Below, in pieces: positions 61,959 through 64,000 of a DNA stretch of 64,000 bases. Within the stretch, counting starts at the first letter, position 1. The number at the start of each line of letters is the position of its first letter. A program made the position numbers and the translations under genes. This stretch comes from Gammaproteobacteria bacterium (GTDB lineage: Bacteria; Pseudomonadota; Gammaproteobacteria; Burkholderiales; Burkholderiaceae_C): positions 434,001 through 498,000 of the forward strand of contig JAHJWB010000001.1 of the NCBI GenBank assembly GCA_018828125.1. Direction: 5' to 3'. Under the pieces are notes generated by a model, which did no database searches, was not told where the DNA came from, and worked only from the letters and a program-made list of their open reading frames with translations.

Positions 61959-62848
61959 AGACGTATTTCCTGTTCGCGGTGGTCGCGTTCTCAGGCTCAT
62001 TGGCGCAGGCGCAGTCTGTCTCGGGCGGTTTTTTTGCCAGCCATGACTCGGATGGATTTCGCGAGAGCAAACAGACGCTGGGCTATGCAGGCACCTCGGG
62101 CTGGGGGCTGCGCGCTGGGCCGCTACGGTATACCGCACCGGGCTGGTCGGCCAGCGGCAGCGTACTGGCGGGCACGTACAAGAGCACCAATGACAATCGC
62201 ACCATTGACGCCAACCTCGGGGCAGCTCGGGTATCGGACACCAGCTACCTGGTGGGTGGTCTCGACTACATGCAACGGCTGAGCGCTTCTACATCGGCGG
62301 GGCTCAGCGTCGAGCGTGATTTCGTGAACTCCATCCGCGGCATCGAAAATGGCACGCATTTCACGGCGTTGGCGCTGGTGCTCGACCACGCGTTCAGCGA
62401 GCGGTTCAACGTGGGGGTGGCGGCCGGTTCTGCACATTTTTCCAATGACAACGACCGCCCGATACTGCGCACCCGCTGGAATTACTCGCTTGACGAACGC
62501 TATGGGCTTAATGCCTATGTGAAGACCCGCAACTACCGCAATACCAACGCTTACCGGGCGGAGTATTTTTCTCCCGAGCGGCTGAGCGAAATCTCGCTGG
62601 GGCTGTCTGCTCGGTTCGAGGTGGCTCAGGCTTTTGTGCTGAGCGCCAGCGTGGACACCGGGCAGCAGCGCATCGATGGCGGATCGGAACCCATCTGGCA
62701 AGGGAGCGTGGGCTTTGCATCACGTCGGCGCAACGCGGTGCAGTGGTTTGTGGGGTTCGAGGCCAGCAACACCGCCCCCCTGTTTGCAGGGCAGACCGGC
62801 GGATACCGATACACCAGCGCAACCGCCCGGGTCAACATTCCTTTTTGA
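61955..62848 (+). CDS. Outer-membrane beta-barrel protein (YaiO-like)
   Basis: This 297-residue protein has a signal peptide (YFLFAVVAFSGSLAQAQ). The mature part is composed of alternating amphipathic beta strands and ends in Phe (ATARVNIPF), as outer-membrane barrels do. GGLDYMQRLSASTSAGLSVE and YRAEYFSPERLSEISLGLSA resemble the barrel of YaiO/PgaA-type proteins, but the TPR domain of PgaA is missing. Being coupled to the synthase, it is probably the export channel for the polysaccharide, which is inferred. Confidence 0.72.
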   Translation: MKTYFLFAVVAFSGSLAQAQSVSGGFFASHDSDGFRESKQTLGYAGTSGWGLRAGPLRYTAPGWSASGSVLAGTYKSTNDNRTIDANLGAARVSDTSYLVGGLDYMQRLSASTSAGLSVERDFVNSIRGIENGTHFTALALVLDHAFSERFNVGVAAGSAHFSNDNDRPILRTRWNYSLDERYGLNAYVKTRNYRNTNAYRAEYFSPERLSEISLGLSARFEVAQAFVLSASVDTGQQRIDGGSEPIWQGSVGFASRRRNAVQWFVGFEASNTAPLFAGQTGGYRYTSATARVNIPF

Positions 62849-62877
62849 CGCAGTGGCCAACGTGCGGAGCGCCGAAC

Positions 62878-64000
62878 TCATGCGGCAGCAGGTTCGCTAC
62901 TCAACCGCATCGGCAGCACCAGCCGAAACTCGGCGCCCTGGTTCACGTCGCTATCCACCTCTAGCGCCCCGCCGTGGCGCTGAATCACCGTGTGCACCAG
63001 CGCCAGCCCCAGGCCCACGCCGCTGATGGCAGGGTGGCTGCGGTCGTGCAGTCGCTGGAACGGGGCAAACAACTGGCCCTGCAGTTCGGGGGCGATGCCT
63101 GGCCCTTGGTCGCGCACTGACACCACCCAGTGGCGGTCGCGTTGCGTGATGGCGCACACCACCACGCTCCCGGCAGGGCTGAACTTGACAGCGTTGTGGA
63201 GCACGTTGGCCAACGCGCGGCACAGCAGAGACCGGTCGCCCAGTGCGGGAGCCGTGTCGGGTGTGGTGGCGATGGTGACTTCCACCTCGCTTTCACGCGC
63301 CAGCGCCCAGACGTCGTCCACGGTCTCCGCCAGCACGGCCACCAGGTCCAGGGGCGCCATGCGGTATTCCTGTGTTTGTGCGCCGGCCAGTTTGACAAAG
63401 TTCTCAGCCATGCCCAGAGAGTTTTGTGCATACCGTTCGATGCGTTGCATCAGCTCTTCGTGGGGCATGCGGCCCGGGTAGGCGCGTTGCATTTCCAGCA
63501 GGGTCAGGATGGACGCATTCGGAGCGCGGATGTCGTGCGAGATGAAGTTCATGGCCTGATCGCGCTGCTGCAGCGCACGGCGCATGTCGGTGATGTCGAC
63601 CAGCGTCAACAGCCATCCCGCCTGCGCAAGGTCGGTGAATGGCTTGCATTGCACCAGCATGCTGCGGTCCTTGGCGTCGCGGCCTTCCGCTTGTTCGGCC
63701 ATGCACCCGCTGCGCAGCTTGTCTTGCGTGATGAGCGGCAGGTTGGTACCTGTTTGCACCAGATCGCGCAGCAGTTCAACGGCTGACAGGCCCTGCAAAG
63801 ACACGTCGGCGTCGCCGCCCACGTGCAGGCGTGCGGCCACGTTGGTCAGCAGGATGCGCCCTTGCGCGTCGCACACCAGTGTGGGGGAGGGAAGTTGCTG
63901 CAGGCTTTCGCTCACAAAATGGTGGAGGTCGCGCAGTTGCCGAGAGGCGCGTTCCACGGCGTTGATGCGCCGTTCCAGAAAATCGCTGGTATCGCCCGGG
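62878..64000 (-). CDS. Sensor histidine kinase (partial, N-terminus outside window)
   Basis: The frame stays open to the right edge (64000), so the N-terminal sensor part is not visible; about 374 residues are. They include a PAS-like segment (SPTLVCDAQGRILLTNVAARL and WLLTLVDITDMRRALQQRD). The H-box MNFISHDIRAPNASILTLLE, the N-box LANVLHNAVKFSPAG, VRDQGPGIAPELQGQLFAPF and GVGLGLALVHTV follow. An apparent GTG start at 63957 is not the true start, because coding sequence continues upstream (DTSDFLERRINA). It is convergent with the YaiO-like gene. Confidence 0.88.
   Translation of the reverse strand, partial: PGDTSDFLERRINAVERASRQLRDLHHFVSESLQQLPSPTLVCDAQGRILLTNVAARLHVGGDADVSLQGLSAVELLRDLVQTGTNLPLITQDKLRSGCMAEQAEGRDAKDRSMLVQCKPFTDLAQAGWLLTLVDITDMRRALQQRDQAMNFISHDIRAPNASILTLLEMQRAYPGRMPHEELMQRIERYAQNSLGMAENFVKLAGAQTQEYRMAPLDLVAVLAETVDDVWALARESEVEVTIATTPDTAPALGDRSLLCRALANVLHNAVKFSPAGSVVVCAITQRDRHWVVSVRDQGPGIAPELQGQLFAPFQRLHDRSHPAISGVGLGLALVHTVIQRHGGALEVDSDVNQGAEFRLVLPMRLSSEPAAA

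Overview
The window is typical high-GC betaproteobacterial chromosome and most likely comes from the family Comamonadaceae (Acidovorax-like). This is inferred from codon usage, from the gene set (a DUF3460 protein beside scpA, a fused formate dehydrogenase beta subunit, a LemA/M48 pair, MipA with a two-component pair) and from a dispersed hairpin repeat of the form atagct-N2-tagcgctt-N7-aagcgctagagg. I see no insertion sequence, prophage, integrase, CRISPR array or rRNA. One tRNA gene (tRNA-Ser, anticodon CGA) is present.

Region by region. 1-1330: the start of a CHMI/HpaF-like isomerase gene, cut by the window edge, and a secreted alpha-carbonic anhydrase. 1459-7758 (minus strand): a compact cofactor unit nadB-queE-queD-panD-bioA-bioD-bioF covering NAD, queuosine, pantothenate and biotin. 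7901-9631: scpA, a DUF3460 protein and a BamE-like lipoprotein. 9641-16776: a SulP anion transporter, a YitT-like membrane protein, MipA divergent from an OmpR/histidine-kinase pair, a DUF2306 membrane protein and an unrecognised small protein. 17065-23344: metG with a clear terminator, a ParA-like ATPase, a patatin, a membrane protein with a degenerate Mrr-type domain, and the Fe-S carrier Mrp.

23514-40628 is the formate block. A LysR regulator precedes a soluble NAD-linked formate dehydrogenase made of a fused NuoE/NuoF-type beta subunit and a large alpha subunit. The periplasmic FDH3-type enzyme follows: DUF3305, DUF3306, polyferredoxin, TorD-like chaperone, a small TAT protein, alpha, beta, a small lipoprotein and cytochrome b gamma. 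Its end is marked by a strong terminator, and fdhD (sulfur transfer to the Mo/W cofactor) follows. Both catalytic subunits carry Cys rather than selenocysteine as metal ligand. The two enzymes would oxidise formate in the cytoplasm (to NADH) and in the periplasm (to the quinone pool).

40689-56638: a membrane-anchored C13 (legumain-like) peptidase, a large FtsX-type ABC permease without a neighbouring ATPase, a truncated haemoglobin, LemA and an M48 protease, small stress or detoxification genes, an AraC regulator, an Smr protein, a phytase-like lipoprotein, radC, fkpB-ispH, a CBS-domain protein and a PLP-dependent dehydratase. 56765-64000: serS, a second phytase-like lipoprotein, tRNA-Ser, a YaiP/YaiO-like glycosyltransferase and outer-membrane pair, and a histidine kinase cut by the window edge.

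The most unusual signal is the dispersed hairpin repeat. I count eleven copies. Eight are intergenic. Three lie inside genes and are read in frame: one in each formate dehydrogenase 1 subunit, where it encodes an interdomain linker or loop, and a diverged one in the MetG linker. Ten of the eleven point the same way whatever the gene strand, one has its loop inverted inside an intact stem, and one shows a compensatory stem change.
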